A stretch of DNA of 64,000 nucleotides from Skermanella aerolata KACC 11604 (GCF_000936425.1 NZ_AVFK01000035.1:1-64000), one strand, 5' to 3'. Numbered from the stretch's first letter, positions 26,542 through 35,556 are shown. Translations and numbers: made by a program. Notes: generated from the sequence alone by a model not told the origin.

Positions 26542-27431
26542 GCAGGAACGAACATCTGCCCGATACGACCTGTCCAGCATGTGGGCAGGTCGGTCGCGTA
26601 TCACGATTTGCCAGACGCGAGACTATCGATGTCCGTGGATTGGAACTCGAGGTGGAAAAGTTTCTACGCCATTGCGAAGCCTGCGACGCCGAATTCGAAA
26701 ATACCAGGGACCCCGACTGGCGTATCGAGGGGTACGAGAAGTACCGTGAAGTCAAGGGGATGCTGTCGCCCGCACGGATCAAGGCATGGCGACGTGAGTA
26801 CGATTTGAAGCAGGCAGAAGTGACATCCCTGCTCGGATGGGGCGAGGTGACCCTTGGCAGGTACGAGAACGGCTCGCTCCAGACGGAGGCTCATGACAAA
26901 CGGCTGGCGGAACTGATGGATCCCAGCCACTTGGCCGCGATGATCGCGGCACACCCGGAGACGATGCAAACCGAACGGCGCCGCGAAATCCTGGCGAGGA
27001 TCCGGCAGGCGCAAGGGCTGCTCTCTCCGGAAGATGTCGTTGCGCTTCGGTCCAAATACGGCTTCAACGCAGAAGAAATGGAACGGTTGATGGCGATCCC
27101 GGAGGGTACCTGGGGGCGCTGGGAAGGTGGCGACGAGATCCAAGGCAAGGCCGCCGACCTCCTGATGCGGGAAATGGCGGAGCATCCGGACGTAGTCCGC
27201 AGCCTTCTGGAGAGATCGGGCCTTGAAAGCGTTGCGGTGCGGAATACCCTGCAACGGATTGACGAGGACGTTGAACGGCGCGTCGCCGAAGCCATCATCC
27301 GCCAGTTCGGCGCTTTGAACGGCATCGATGTCCAGCAACTGGCACGCATCGCCACGGGCGAGATCCGGAAGGCTCAACCGGCTATACTTGCTACGATGGG
27401 GCAAGCCGCCGCTTCTCGGCCCATCGCCTGA
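26538..27431 (+). CDS. MqsA-like zinc-ribbon/HTH antitoxin with two HTH units
   Basis: 297 residues, over twice the length of E. coli MqsA (131). An N-terminal zinc-binding region has Cys12-Cys15 and Cys46-Cys49. A helix-turn-helix domain follows (about 76-128: LSPARIKAWRREYDLKQ, then LGWGEVTLGRYENG). A second, related unit occupies about 161-212 (LLSPEDVVALRSKYGFNAEE, IPEGTWGRWEGGDE), and the C-terminal 85 residues are helical and unassigned. It would neutralise the upstream toxin and repress the promoter. The ATG overlaps the toxin stop. Confidence 0.78.
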   Translation: MSRNEHLPDTTCPACGQVGRVSRFARRETIDVRGLELEVEKFLRHCEACDAEFENTRDPDWRIEGYEKYREVKGMLSPARIKAWRREYDLKQAEVTSLLGWGEVTLGRYENGSLQTEAHDKRLAELMDPSHLAAMIAAHPETMQTERRREILARIRQAQGLLSPEDVVALRSKYGFNAEEMERLMAIPEGTWGRWEGGDEIQGKAADLLMREMAEHPDVVRSLLERSGLESVAVRNTLQRIDEDVERRVAEAIIRQFGALNGIDVQQLARIATGEIRKAQPAILATMGQAAASRPIA

Positions 27432-27471
27432 ACGATTCAAGGATCCGGACAGTGCATAACCTGGAGGAATC

Positions 27472-27951
27472 ATGATGACCGACCCGCTCCAGACGAAAGT
27501 TTCCGAGAGCCAGCCCGTCATCCGCCGATTGGAGCCGGACGATTACGGGCGCTGGCTGCCCTTGTGGCGGGAATATCAGCGTTTCTACAACGCCGATATT
27601 CCGGACGAGACGACCCAGATGACATGGCGGCGGCTGCTCGATAGCCGGGAGCCGATGTGGGGCGCTCTGGCCCTGCAGGGCGACCGGGCGCTGGGCTTCG
27701 TCCACTGGATCTATCATCGCTCCTGCTGGACGGTCGGCGACTACTGTTACCTGCAGGACCTGCTGGTGGATTCCGAGGCGCGGGGGCAGGGACTCGGGCG
27801 GTCCCTGATCGGCCACGTCGAACGGGAGGCGCGGTCGGCCAACTGCTCGCGGGTATATTGGCTGACGCAGGAGAGCAACGCCCAGGCGAGAATTCTCTAC
27901 GACAGCGTGGCCGAAAACTCAGGGTTCATTCAGTACCGGAAGGTCTTGTAG
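27472..27951 (+). CDS. GNAT-family N-acetyltransferase
   Basis: 159 residues with the GNAT core: the acetyl-CoA loop ARGQGLGRSLIGHVE (about residues 102-116) after the beta-4 strand YLQDLLVDSEA, and the late motif ESNAQARILYDSVA. GGAGG precedes the ATG by 5 bases. The substrate is unknown. It lies 40 bp after the MqsA-like gene in the same direction and could share its transcript. Confidence 0.86.
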   Translation: MMTDPLQTKVSESQPVIRRLEPDDYGRWLPLWREYQRFYNADIPDETTQMTWRRLLDSREPMWGALALQGDRALGFVHWIYHRSCWTVGDYCYLQDLLVDSEARGQGLGRSLIGHVEREARSANCSRVYWLTQESNAQARILYDSVAENSGFIQYRKVL

Positions 27952-28027
27952 GCGCCGCTGCGACATATCGCGGGTCCTGCCTGTTGCAGGAGGATCAACC
28001 CGTCCGGCCGAAGGAGACGAGTGCGCC

Positions 28028-28477
28028 ATGGCAATCGAAGAAGCCGCTTTCCGCCGCCTTGTGGATGTGGGCCGCGAGCGGGGTTTCGTCACCCTCGACC
28101 AAGTCAGCGCCGAGTTGCCGGTCGACGACATGAGCCAGACCGAGCTGGCCGAAACGCTGGACCGTCTGGAGCGGGCCGGCGTATCGGTCGAGGTGGACGA
28201 GGAGTTGACGCGCGCGCGTCCTCTTCCTGTCGAGGACCTGCCCGACTTCCGGCTGCCCGAACCGCCCGAGGACGACAGGGACCGGGTCGTGCCGCTCCGG
28301 TCCGCATCCCCGCCCGGAAGCGGGGAGCGGCAAGCGCGGTCGCCGGTTATGACCGAGGTTCAGGAGCATGGCGTGTCGGGACATGGAGCCGCGGGGGGAG
28401 AATCGAGGACACGGATGGCCGTCGTCTTCGGCGGCCTCCTGCTTCTCCTCGTCCTCGTCTACGTCCTGGTGCGCTGA
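28028..28477 (+). CDS. Membrane-anchored protein with a sigma-70 region 1.1-like domain
   Basis: 149 residues. Residues about 5-57 (FRRLVDVGRERGFVTLDQVS, then LDRLERAGVSVEV) look like region 1.1 of the housekeeping sigma factor, the part that guards the DNA-binding regions before promoter entry. The rest is an acidic Pro-rich linker (about 58-125) and a C-terminal membrane span (about 130-148) with only Arg after it, the topology of a tail-anchored protein. No other sigma regions are present. Function unknown. It ends 23 bp from the convergent ispH. Confidence 0.68.
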   Translation: MAIEEAAFRRLVDVGRERGFVTLDQVSAELPVDDMSQTELAETLDRLERAGVSVEVDEELTRARPLPVEDLPDFRLPEPPEDDRDRVVPLRSASPPGSGERQARSPVMTEVQEHGVSGHGAAGGESRTRMAVVFGGLLLLLVLVYVLVR

Positions 28478-28500
28478 GCGCCGCTCGAACGGCCGCCTGA

Positions 28501-29460
28501 CTACTCGGCCGCTGCCGTCGTCGTCAGGACGCGCGGCAGTTTGAAGACCACGTCTTCGCGCGTCAGGGTGACTTCCTCGATCGTCACGTCGAACCGGTCC
28601 TTGGCGCCCTGAAGCACTTCCTGGATCAGGATGTCTGGGGCCGATGCGCCGGCGGTGACGCCCAGGACCTTGACGTCCTCGAGTTCCGTCCAATCGATGT
28701 CGGTAGCGCGTTGGACCAGCATGGCGCGCTCGCAGCCGTGGTTGCGCGCGACCTCGACCAGCCGCATGGAGTTGGACGAGTTGGGCGCCCCCACGACGAG
28801 CACCATCTGGGCGCGCGGCGCTATCGCCTTGACCGCATGCTGGCGGTTGGTTGTCGCGTAGCAGATGTCTTCCTTGCGCGGCACCGAGATGGACGGGAAG
28901 CGGGCGCGCAACGCCGTGACGATGGCGGCGGTGTCGTCCAGCGACAAGGTCGTCTGGGTCACATAGGCGAGGTTGCCTGGGTCCTGCACCTCGATCCTGT
29001 CGACATCGGCGACGTTCTCGACCAGGACGACGCTGCCTTCCGGCAGCTGCCCCATGGTGCCGACGACTTCCGGATGGCCGGCATGGCCGATCAGGACGAC
29101 CTGACGGCCCTGCTCGAAATGGCGTTCGGCCTCGACATGGACCTTGCTGACGAGCGGGCATGTCGCATCGAGATAGAACATCTTGCGCCGTTCGGCCTCC
29201 GCCGGGACCGCCTTGGGCACGCCATGGGCGGAGAAGACCACCGGCACGTTGTCCGGGATCTCGTCCAGTTCATCGACGAAGACGGCGCCCTTGGCTTCCA
29301 GGCCTTCGACCACGAAGCGGTTATGGACGATTTCGTGGCGGACATAGACGGGGGCGCCGTACTTCTCCAGGGCGACTTCGACGATCTGGATCGCGCGGTC
29401 CACCCCGGCACAGAAGCCACGGGGGCTGGCCAGCAGGATTGTCAGAGGCCGTTTGGACAT
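28501..29460 (-). CDS. ispH: 4-hydroxy-3-methylbut-2-enyl diphosphate reductase
   Basis: 319 residues. Last step of the non-mevalonate isoprenoid pathway, yielding IPP and DMAPP. The three cluster-binding Cys are at 17 (PRGFCAGV), 101 (DATCPLV) and 200 ([11 protein letters not shown]), with the substrate-site His residues in RHEIVHN, SAHGVP and GHAGHPE. Full length. In many alphaproteobacteria it heads an ispH-thrB-rnhA run; here that order is interrupted. Confidence 0.96.
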   Translation of the reverse strand: MSKRPLTILLASPRGFCAGVDRAIQIVEVALEKYGAPVYVRHEIVHNRFVVEGLEAKGAVFVDELDEIPDNVPVVFSAHGVPKAVPAEAERRKMFYLDATCPLVSKVHVEAERHFEQGRQVVLIGHAGHPEVVGTMGQLPEGSVVLVENVADVDRIEVQDPGNLAYVTQTTLSLDDTAAIVTALRARFPSISVPRKEDICYATTNRQHAVKAIAPRAQMVLVVGAPNSSNSMRLVEVARNHGCERAMLVQRATDIDWTELEDVKVLGVTAGASAPDILIQEVLQGAKDRFDVTIEEVTLTREDVVFKLPRVLTTTAAAE

Positions 29461-29594
29461 AGTTCAACCTTGCACTGATACCCGTTATGGGTTGGATGGT
29501 GAGGCCGGCTTGTGCCGCCCCGATGCCTTGCTCTAAAGTCGCACTGCAAAAACTTACAACTGCACAAACCTACAAGCGAGTCATCACAGTGGCG

Positions 29595-30206
29595 ATGTTT
29601 TTCAGAACCGACCGTAATATAGGAACGCCTGTCAGGAAAGCCCGAGGCGCATTGCTGGTTGCCGCCGGTCTGATAGGCGTACTGCCCTTGATGGCGGCCT
29701 GCTCGGGCAACGGCGGCAAGGGACCGGAGGCGCAGGCCGCCGCGGACACGACGCCGGCGCTGGCCTGTCCCAAGGTCAGCATCCCCGACGAAACCCGCGA
29801 AGTGACGCAGTTTCGCGGCGGCGGCGCCCGCGATATGACCGACGTGGTATCGCGTGCCGCCGTGCTGCAATACGATGGCGGATGCGAGTTCGACGACGCC
29901 GGCGTGACCGTCAACCTGAACCTCCTGCTGGGAGCGGAGCGAGGGCCTGCCGCCAGGGATGCCCAGGGGGCGTACCAATATTTTGTCGCCATCACCGACC
30001 CCGCCGGGCGGATCATCGGTAAGCAGCAGTTCGACACGACGATCGCTTTCTCCCCCAATGTCGGCAAAGGCACCTCGGCCGAGGAACTGGTCCAGAAGAT
30101 ACCGCTGGCGAAGGGGGCCACCGCCGCCGGCTACGGCATACTGGTTGGGTTCCAATTGACCCCGGAGCAACTGGCCTTCAACCGCGATCCGAGAAAAAGC
30201 TTCTGA
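29595..30206 (+). CDS. Putative lipoprotein of unknown function
   Basis: 203 residues from the ATG at 29595; a GTG 6 bases earlier is possible. A basic N-terminus and hydrophobic stretch lead to a lipobox-like LMAACSG (Cys about residue 36). The mature part has a Cys at about 58 and another at about 97 (GGCEFDD), which could pair, and a beta-rich body (VTVNLNLLLGAERGP, YQYFVAITDPAGRIIG). No known domain was recognised. It is divergent from ispH and upstream of the large oxidoreductase. Confidence 0.7.
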   Translation: MFFRTDRNIGTPVRKARGALLVAAGLIGVLPLMAACSGNGGKGPEAQAAADTTPALACPKVSIPDETREVTQFRGGGARDMTDVVSRAAVLQYDGGCEFDDAGVTVNLNLLLGAERGPAARDAQGAYQYFVAITDPAGRIIGKQQFDTTIAFSPNVGKGTSAEELVQKIPLAKGATAAGYGILVGFQLTPEQLAFNRDPRKSF

Positions 30207-30371
30207 ACTCCTCTGAAATCCTGACCCGAAGTTCCGGCCAGCCGAGGGGATCCGAGCATACGGGTGCGTCCTCTGGTCGCGGCTGAGCACGCCTTGGGGC
30301 TTTCCCATGGCGTGGGTGCGGCTGCGTGATACAACTGCAAGCTCCGCGTCACCTCAGCCGGCTGGCATGAC

Positions 30372-33300
30372 ATGACGGACCTTACCCTGGGCTTCGGCCT
30401 GGCTTTTACCGACCTCTACGATGCCGCGGGGTTGGAAAAGCTTGACCGCCGTTTTACCGGCTGGCTGGGGGAAACCGATGGGGATATCGCTCGCCGTCTG
30501 CTGGACGCGCGGGCGCAGCCGGATGCCGTCTCCGGCCCAGGCGGCGAAAGCGGTTTGCTGACCGCGATGGCGCCCCATCTCGACGACTTCATCGGCGAGT
30601 TGTTCGGCATCGGCGCGCAATTGCGTCAACTGGCCACCCGCCACCGGGCCTTGGCGCCGCTCTATGCCGCCAAGCGGCTGTTCGTCCAGCGCCGCGCCGC
30701 CAAGTCCTTCCGGCCGGAACAGGCGGCCGGCCTGGACGGCAAGGCCCTGACGTCGGCGCTCGAAGCGCATCTCGGCATCCAGTTCGACGAGTTGGCCTTC
30801 GCGGTCCGGGTCCTGGACTGGCTCGACGATGGTCCTGCCCATGCCGACGAGCTGGACCTTGCCGCCCGCTACGCCGCCTGGGCGCTATGGACGGAGGAGG
30901 GCCGGCAGCGGCATGGCCACGGCGTGCTGTTCCAGATCCCTGAAAAGACCGATCCCGCCCGGCTGGTACCGGTGGAAACCGTCGGGAACGAAGCCGGCCT
31001 GACCGTGATTCGGCTGCCGGAGTCCCGCCGGCGCCAGCGCCAGGGCTTCGGCCTGACCGACTGCGGCACCGACCTGATCGGCGCACTCGACGAGGCCACC
31101 TACTGCATCGAATGCCATCACCAGGGCAAGGATAGTTGCTCCCGGGGGCTGACCGACCGCAAGACCGGCGCATATCTGAAAAGCCCGTTCGGCGTGGCAC
31201 TGATGGGCTGTCCGCTGGAAGAAAAGATCTCCGAGTCGAACGGTATCAAGGCGGCGGGCCATTCGGTCGGCGCCCTTGCCCTGATCGTGGTGGACAACCC
31301 CCTGTGCGCCGCCACCGGGCACCGCATCTGCAACGACTGCATGAAGGCCTGCATCTACCAGAAGCAGGAGCCGGTCGACATCCCGCAGGTCGAGACCCGG
31401 ACGCTCAAGGACGTGCTGGAGCTTCCCTGGGGGTTCGAGGTCTACAGCCTGCTGACCCGCTGGAACCCGCTCGACCTGCGACGCCCGATGATGCGGCCCG
31501 ACAGCGGCTACAAGGTGCTGGTTGCGGGACTTGGCCCGGCGGGCTTCACGCTGGCGCATCATCTGATGAACGACGGGCATACCGTCGTCGGCATCGACGG
31601 CCTGAAGATCGAGCCGCTGCCCGCCGACCTGTCCGGCGTGCTGCCGATGGGCCGCAGGGTGCAGTTCCGCCCGATCCGCCAGATCAAGGACCTGTGGGAC
31701 CATCTGGACGACCGGATCATGGCCGGCTTCGGCGGAGTCGCCGAGTACGGCATCACGGTCCGCTGGGACAAGAACTTCCTCAAGGTGATCCGCCTGCTGC
31801 TGGAACGGCGCCGCCGCTTCGTCATGGTCGGCGGTGTTCGGTTTGGTGGCACGCTGAGCGTCGGCGACGCCTTCGACGCCGGCTTCGACCACATCGCCCT
31901 CTGCATGGGCGCCGGCCGCCCGACCGTGATCCCGATGAGGAACGGGCTGGCGCGCGGCGTCCGGCAGGCGTCCGATTTCCTGATGGGCTTGCAGTTGACC
32001 GGCGCCGCCAAGGAGGACTCGGTCGCCAACCTGGAGATCCGTCTGCCCGTGGTGGTGGTCGGCGGCGGACTGACCGCGATCGACACGGCGACCGAGGCGC
32101 TGGCCTATTACCCGGTCCAGGTCGAGAAGTTCCTGCGCCGCTACGAGACGCTGGTGCTCGAACGCGGCGAGGCGGCGATCCGGAGCGGGCTGACCGAAGA
32201 GGAGCGGCTGACCGCCGACGAGTTCATCGACTACGCCCGCTTGCTCCGCGACGAGCGGGAGCTTGCGCGGGCCGAAGCACGGGCGCCGCGTCTTCAGCGG
32301 CTACTCGATGAATGGGGCGGAGCGACCGTGGCCTATCGCCGCCGGCTGGCCGATTCGCCCAGCTATACCCTGAACCACGAGGAAGTCGCCCACGGCATGG
32401 CGGAGGGCATCCGCTTCCTGGAGACGGCGACGCCGCTTGCGGTGGAGGTGGATCGTTTTGGCCATGCCTCCGGCCTTCGCGTCGATGTTGCGGGCACCGA
32501 GGCCGTGCTGCTCGCCCGCAGCATCCTGATCGCCGCCGGCACCCAGCCGAACACGGTGCTGGCGCGCGAAGAGCCGGACTGGGCCGAACTCGACGGCCGC
32601 TATTTCCGGGCACTCGACGAGGACGGCAATCCTGCGACACCGGAGAGGTCGTGCAAGCCGGCGTCGGCCCATGTGCTGATGAGCCGCCATCCGGACGGGC
32701 GCATGGTGTCGTTCTTCGGCGACCTGCACCCGTCTTTTGCCGGCAACGTGGTCAAGGCGATGGCCGGGGCGAAGCGGGGCTATCCGGTCGTGTCGCGCAC
32801 CCTGGCGCGGCTGCGGCCGACCATCGTTCCGGCCGATGCGGTGATCGACATGGTCAACCACGACATGCGGCCCATCGTCCACGACATCGTCCGGCTGACT
32901 CCCGATATCGTCGAGGTCGTCGTGAAGGCGCCGCGGGCTGCTGCGCGGTTCCAGCCCGGTCAATTCTACCGCCTCCAGAACTTCGAGACGCTGGCTCATC
33001 AGGTGGATGGAACGACCCTTGCCATGGAAGGTCTGGCGCTGACCGGCGCCTCAGTCGACAAGGCGCAGGGGCTTCTGTCGCTGATCGTGATGGAGATGGG
33101 CGGATCGTCCGACCTTTGCGCCCTGCTGAAGGCGGGCGATCCGGTGATCCTGATGGGACCGACCGGCTCGCCGACGGAGATCCCCGGAGGCGAAACCGTC
33201 TGTCTGGCCGGTGGCGGACTCGGCAATGCCGTGCTGTTCTCGATCGGGCAGGCCTGCCGGGAACGCGGCAACCGTGTCGTCTATTTCGCCGGTTACAAGA

Positions 33301-33845
33301 AGCTGATCGACCGCTACAAGGTGTCGCGGATCGAAACCGCCGCCGATGTCGTGGTCTGGTGCTCGGACGAAGCGCCGGGCTTCACGCCCGGACGCCCCCA
33401 GGACCGGAGTTTCACCGGCAACATCGTGGAAGCGATGCGGGCTTATGCGACGGGGGAACTGGGACCGGTGGAAATCCCGCTCGGCGACGTCGACCGCATC
33501 GTCGTGATCGGCTCCGACCGCATGATGCAGGCGGTGGCATCGGCGCGGCATGGGGTGCTGTCGCCGTACCTGAAGCCGGGGCATGTGGCGATCGGGTCGA
33601 TCAACAGCCCGATGCAGTGCATGATGAAGGAAATCTGCGCCCAGTGCCTCCAGGAGCACCGCGATCCGGAGACGGGGAAGAAATCCGTCGTGTTCTCCTG
33701 CTTCAACCAGGACCAGGAACTGGACCGGGTCGACTTCACCGGGTTGAACGAGCGGCTCCGGCAGAACAGCGTCCATGAAAAGCTGACGGCCCTATGGATC
33801 GACCGTTGCCTGAAGACGCTTCATCTGCGGCGTCATTCCCGGTAG
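30372..33845 (+). CDS. Large iron-sulfur flavoprotein: GltD/NfnB-like plus PyrK/NfnA-like fusion
   Basis: 1157 residues. The first 240 residues are helical and unassigned. Two Cys sets follow that could hold [4Fe-4S] clusters: 245/248/256/280 and 312/320/323/327. A GltD-like pyridine-nucleotide-disulfide fold begins with VLVAGLGPAGF (GxGxxG at 386-391), with a second nucleotide motif VVVVGGGLTAIDTATEAL near 563. From about 830 it is a ferredoxin-NADP reductase-type domain (FQPGQFYRLQNFETLA; LAGGGLGNAVLF), ending in a PyrK-like Cys pattern (CMMKEICAQC and a later Cys) for [2Fe-2S]. This resembles the electron-bifurcating Nfn pair joined in one chain. Partners and substrate are unknown; the ribosome site is weak. 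Confidence 0.8.
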   Translation: MTDLTLGFGLAFTDLYDAAGLEKLDRRFTGWLGETDGDIARRLLDARAQPDAVSGPGGESGLLTAMAPHLDDFIGELFGIGAQLRQLATRHRALAPLYAAKRLFVQRRAAKSFRPEQAAGLDGKALTSALEAHLGIQFDELAFAVRVLDWLDDGPAHADELDLAARYAAWALWTEEGRQRHGHGVLFQIPEKTDPARLVPVETVGNEAGLTVIRLPESRRRQRQGFGLTDCGTDLIGALDEATYCIECHHQGKDSCSRGLTDRKTGAYLKSPFGVALMGCPLEEKISESNGIKAAGHSVGALALIVVDNPLCAATGHRICNDCMKACIYQKQEPVDIPQVETRTLKDVLELPWGFEVYSLLTRWNPLDLRRPMMRPDSGYKVLVAGLGPAGFTLAHHLMNDGHTVVGIDGLKIEPLPADLSGVLPMGRRVQFRPIRQIKDLWDHLDDRIMAGFGGVAEYGITVRWDKNFLKVIRLLLERRRRFVMVGGVRFGGTLSVGDAFDAGFDHIALCMGAGRPTVIPMRNGLARGVRQASDFLMGLQLTGAAKEDSVANLEIRLPVVVVGGGLTAIDTATEALAYYPVQVEKFLRRYETLVLERGEAAIRSGLTEEERLTADEFIDYARLLRDERELARAEARAPRLQRLLDEWGGATVAYRRRLADSPSYTLNHEEVAHGMAEGIRFLETATPLAVEVDRFGHASGLRVDVAGTEAVLLARSILIAAGTQPNTVLAREEPDWAELDGRYFRALDEDGNPATPERSCKPASAHVLMSRHPDGRMVSFFGDLHPSFAGNVVKAMAGAKRGYPVVSRTLARLRPTIVPADAVIDMVNHDMRPIVHDIVRLTPDIVEVVVKAPRAAARFQPGQFYRLQNFETLAHQVDGTTLAMEGLALTGASVDKAQGLLSLIVMEMGGSSDLCALLKAGDPVILMGPTGSPTEIPGGETVCLAGGGLGNAVLFSIGQACRERGNRVVYFAGYKKLIDRYKVSRIETAADVVVWCSDEAPGFTPGRPQDRSFTGNIVEAMRAYATGELGPVEIPLGDVDRIVVIGSDRMMQAVASARHGVLSPYLKPGHVAIGSINSPMQCMMKEICAQCLQEHRDPETGKKSVVFSCFNQDQELDRVDFTGLNERLRQNSVHEKLTALWIDRCLKTLHLRRHSR

Positions 33846-33850
33846 CCGGA

Positions 33851-33916
33851 GTGGTGTTAGGCCACGGCCCAACCTACGACTTCTGCTTTGTAGGTTGGGC
33901 CGTGGCCCAACACCAC
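33851..33916. repeat. Nested palindromic repeat, copy 2
   Basis: Arms of 27 nt (33851-33877 and 33890-33916) match with one mismatch around a 12-nt centre. As in copy 1 (13194-13261), each arm is itself a hairpin (GTTGGGC with GCCCAAC). The CCTAC...GTAGG core is shared with copy 1, while one base pair of the inner stem has changed on both sides. It lies between convergent genes and could also end transcription from both. Confidence 0.88.
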
Positions 33917-33930
33917 CTTGTCAATTTCGA

Positions 33931-34602
33931 TCACGGCAGCAGCGTCCGTAGCGTCTTCGCCGCCCCCTCGATATCCGCCTTCAGCGCCGTCCGCGCTTCC
34001 AGACCATCGCCCCGCCCTAGCGCGTCGCGAATCCGGCGGTGCTCGGCGTTCGATGCCCGCAATCCCCCGGCGGCGTTCAGCAGGTCGAAATACGGGCCGA
34101 TGCGCAGCCATAGCGATTCGATGATCGACAGCAGCGTTTCCGACTCCGCCGCTCGGTAGACCGTGAAGTGGAAGTCCCGGTTGGCCGGGACATAGCGCTT
34201 TCCATCGCCTGCCGCCTGGGCCGCTTCCATCGTCGCGATCAGGTCGTCCAGCTTCGCCAGATCGCCGGCCGACATCACCCGCGCCGCCCATTCAGTCGCG
34301 ACCCCTTCGATCTCGATCCGGGCGCGGGTCAGGTCTTCCAGCCGGTCGATGCTGAGCGGCGGTATGCCGACCGAGCGTCCTGCCACTACCGTCAGCGCCT
34401 TTTCCGCAACCAGCCGGTGCAGGGCTTCGCGCACCGGCATGGCGCTGACGCCGAAGGCATCCGACAGGCTCTGGATCGTTACCGTGCGGCCCGGCTCGAT
34501 ACCGCCGTTCAGGATCAGTTCCTTCAACTGACGGTAGACGTGGTCCTGCACCGTCTCCCTCGGGACAGGGCGCAGGGGCAGGCTTCTGTTGGTGAGTGCC
34601 AT
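33931..34602 (-). CDS. GntR/FadR-family (FCD) transcriptional regulator
   Basis: 223 residues. Winged helix-turn-helix (about 15-80: VYRQLKELILNGGIEPG, LSDAFGVSAMPVREALHRL) followed by an FCD ligand domain (about 95-215) with the metal-site His residues in RDFHFTVYRAAE and an EHRRIRDAL helix. Start at 34602 has GAGG 9 bases upstream. It is divergent from the SDR gene, with a palindrome TTTGAT-N5-ATCAAA between them, so it probably represses the SDR-BKACE operon until a pathway acid is present. Confidence 0.88.
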   Translation of the reverse strand: MALTNRSLPLRPVPRETVQDHVYRQLKELILNGGIEPGRTVTIQSLSDAFGVSAMPVREALHRLVAEKALTVVAGRSVGIPPLSIDRLEDLTRARIEIEGVATEWAARVMSAGDLAKLDDLIATMEAAQAAGDGKRYVPANRDFHFTVYRAAESETLLSIIESLWLRIGPYFDLLNAAGGLRASNAEHRRIRDALGRGDGLEARTALKADIEGAAKTLRTLLP

Positions 34603-34673
34603 GGCGGTGCCGTCCTCTTGCCGGTGCTTTAACGCAGTATAGGCCTTCAAGAGCCTTGCGTTCCAGCGTGATA

Positions 34674-34690
34674 TTTGATTTATGATCAAA
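34674..34690. promoter_or_regulatory. GntR-type operator palindrome
   Basis: TTTGATTTATGATCAAA is a perfect 6-bp inverted repeat with a 5-nt centre, lying between the gntR gene and the SDR gene. FCD-type GntR proteins bind short palindromes of this size in divergent promoters. Confidence 0.62.
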
Positions 34691-34734
34691 AGACAGAACG
34701 GTACAGTTTTGAGAGCATAAGGGGGAGGAACGAC

Positions 34735-35511
34735 ATGGCTGACTTCAACGCCACAGGGCAGCGGGTGCTGGTGACGGCCGGTGCTTCCGGCATCGGTCTC
34801 GCGATCGCTCGGACGCTGGCCGGCGCCGGCGCCAGGGTTCATGTCTGCGATGTGGACGAAGGCGCACTGGCCGCCTGCCGCGATGCGATTCCGGGCGTCG
34901 GCACCACGGTCGCCGACGTGTCGGACGACGCGGCGGTGGACCGGCTGTTCGACGACGTTCAGGCAGGGCTCGGCGGGCTAGACGTGCTGGTCAACAACGC
35001 CGGCATCGCCGGCCCGACGGCGGCGATCGAGGATATCTCGCCGGCCGACTGGCGCCGCTGCATCGATATCGACCTGACCGGCATGTTCCTGTGCGCCCGC
35101 CGCGCGGTGCCGATGCTGAAGAAGGAGGGCGCCGGCGCCATCGTCAACATGTCGTCGGTGGCGGGCCGGCTCGGTTACGCCTTCCGCACCCCCTATGCCG
35201 CCGCCAAGTGGGGCGTGATCGGTCTGACGGAAAGCCTGGCGCGCGAACTGGGGCCATCCGGCATCTCGGTCAACGCCGTTCTGCCGGGCATCGTCGCCGG
35301 TCCCCGGATCGAGAAGGTGATCGGCGCGCGGGCCGATCAGGTCGGCGTCAGCTATGCCGAGATGGAGAAGGAATACCTCGCCAAGGCCTCGCTGCGCCGG
35401 ATGGTCAGCGCCGACGATGTCGCCGCCATGGTCCTGTTCCTGGCATCTCCCGCCGGCCGCAACGTCTCCGGCCAGTCGCTCAGCGTCTGCGCCAACGTCG
35501 AGACGCTCTAA
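34735..35511 (+). CDS. SDR-family NAD-dependent oxidoreductase
   Basis: 258 residues, classical short-chain dehydrogenase. Cofactor loop TAGASGIG (about 14-21), Asp at the end of beta-2 (VCDVDE, favouring NAD), NNAG motif at 87-90, catalytic Ser140/Ser141, Tyr154 and Lys158. A strong GGGGGAGG site precedes the ATG. The next gene cleaves beta-keto acids, so this enzyme probably oxidises a beta-hydroxy acid to supply it; L-carnitine-type or similar compounds are candidates. Confidence 0.9.
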   Translation: MADFNATGQRVLVTAGASGIGLAIARTLAGAGARVHVCDVDEGALAACRDAIPGVGTTVADVSDDAAVDRLFDDVQAGLGGLDVLVNNAGIAGPTAAIEDISPADWRRCIDIDLTGMFLCARRAVPMLKKEGAGAIVNMSSVAGRLGYAFRTPYAAAKWGVIGLTESLARELGPSGISVNAVLPGIVAGPRIEKVIGARADQVGVSYAEMEKEYLAKASLRRMVSADDVAAMVLFLASPAGRNVSGQSLSVCANVETL

Positions 35512-35556
35512 ACTTAAATATCAGCGCTGAAATTCAGGGAAACCGGAGAAAACGCC

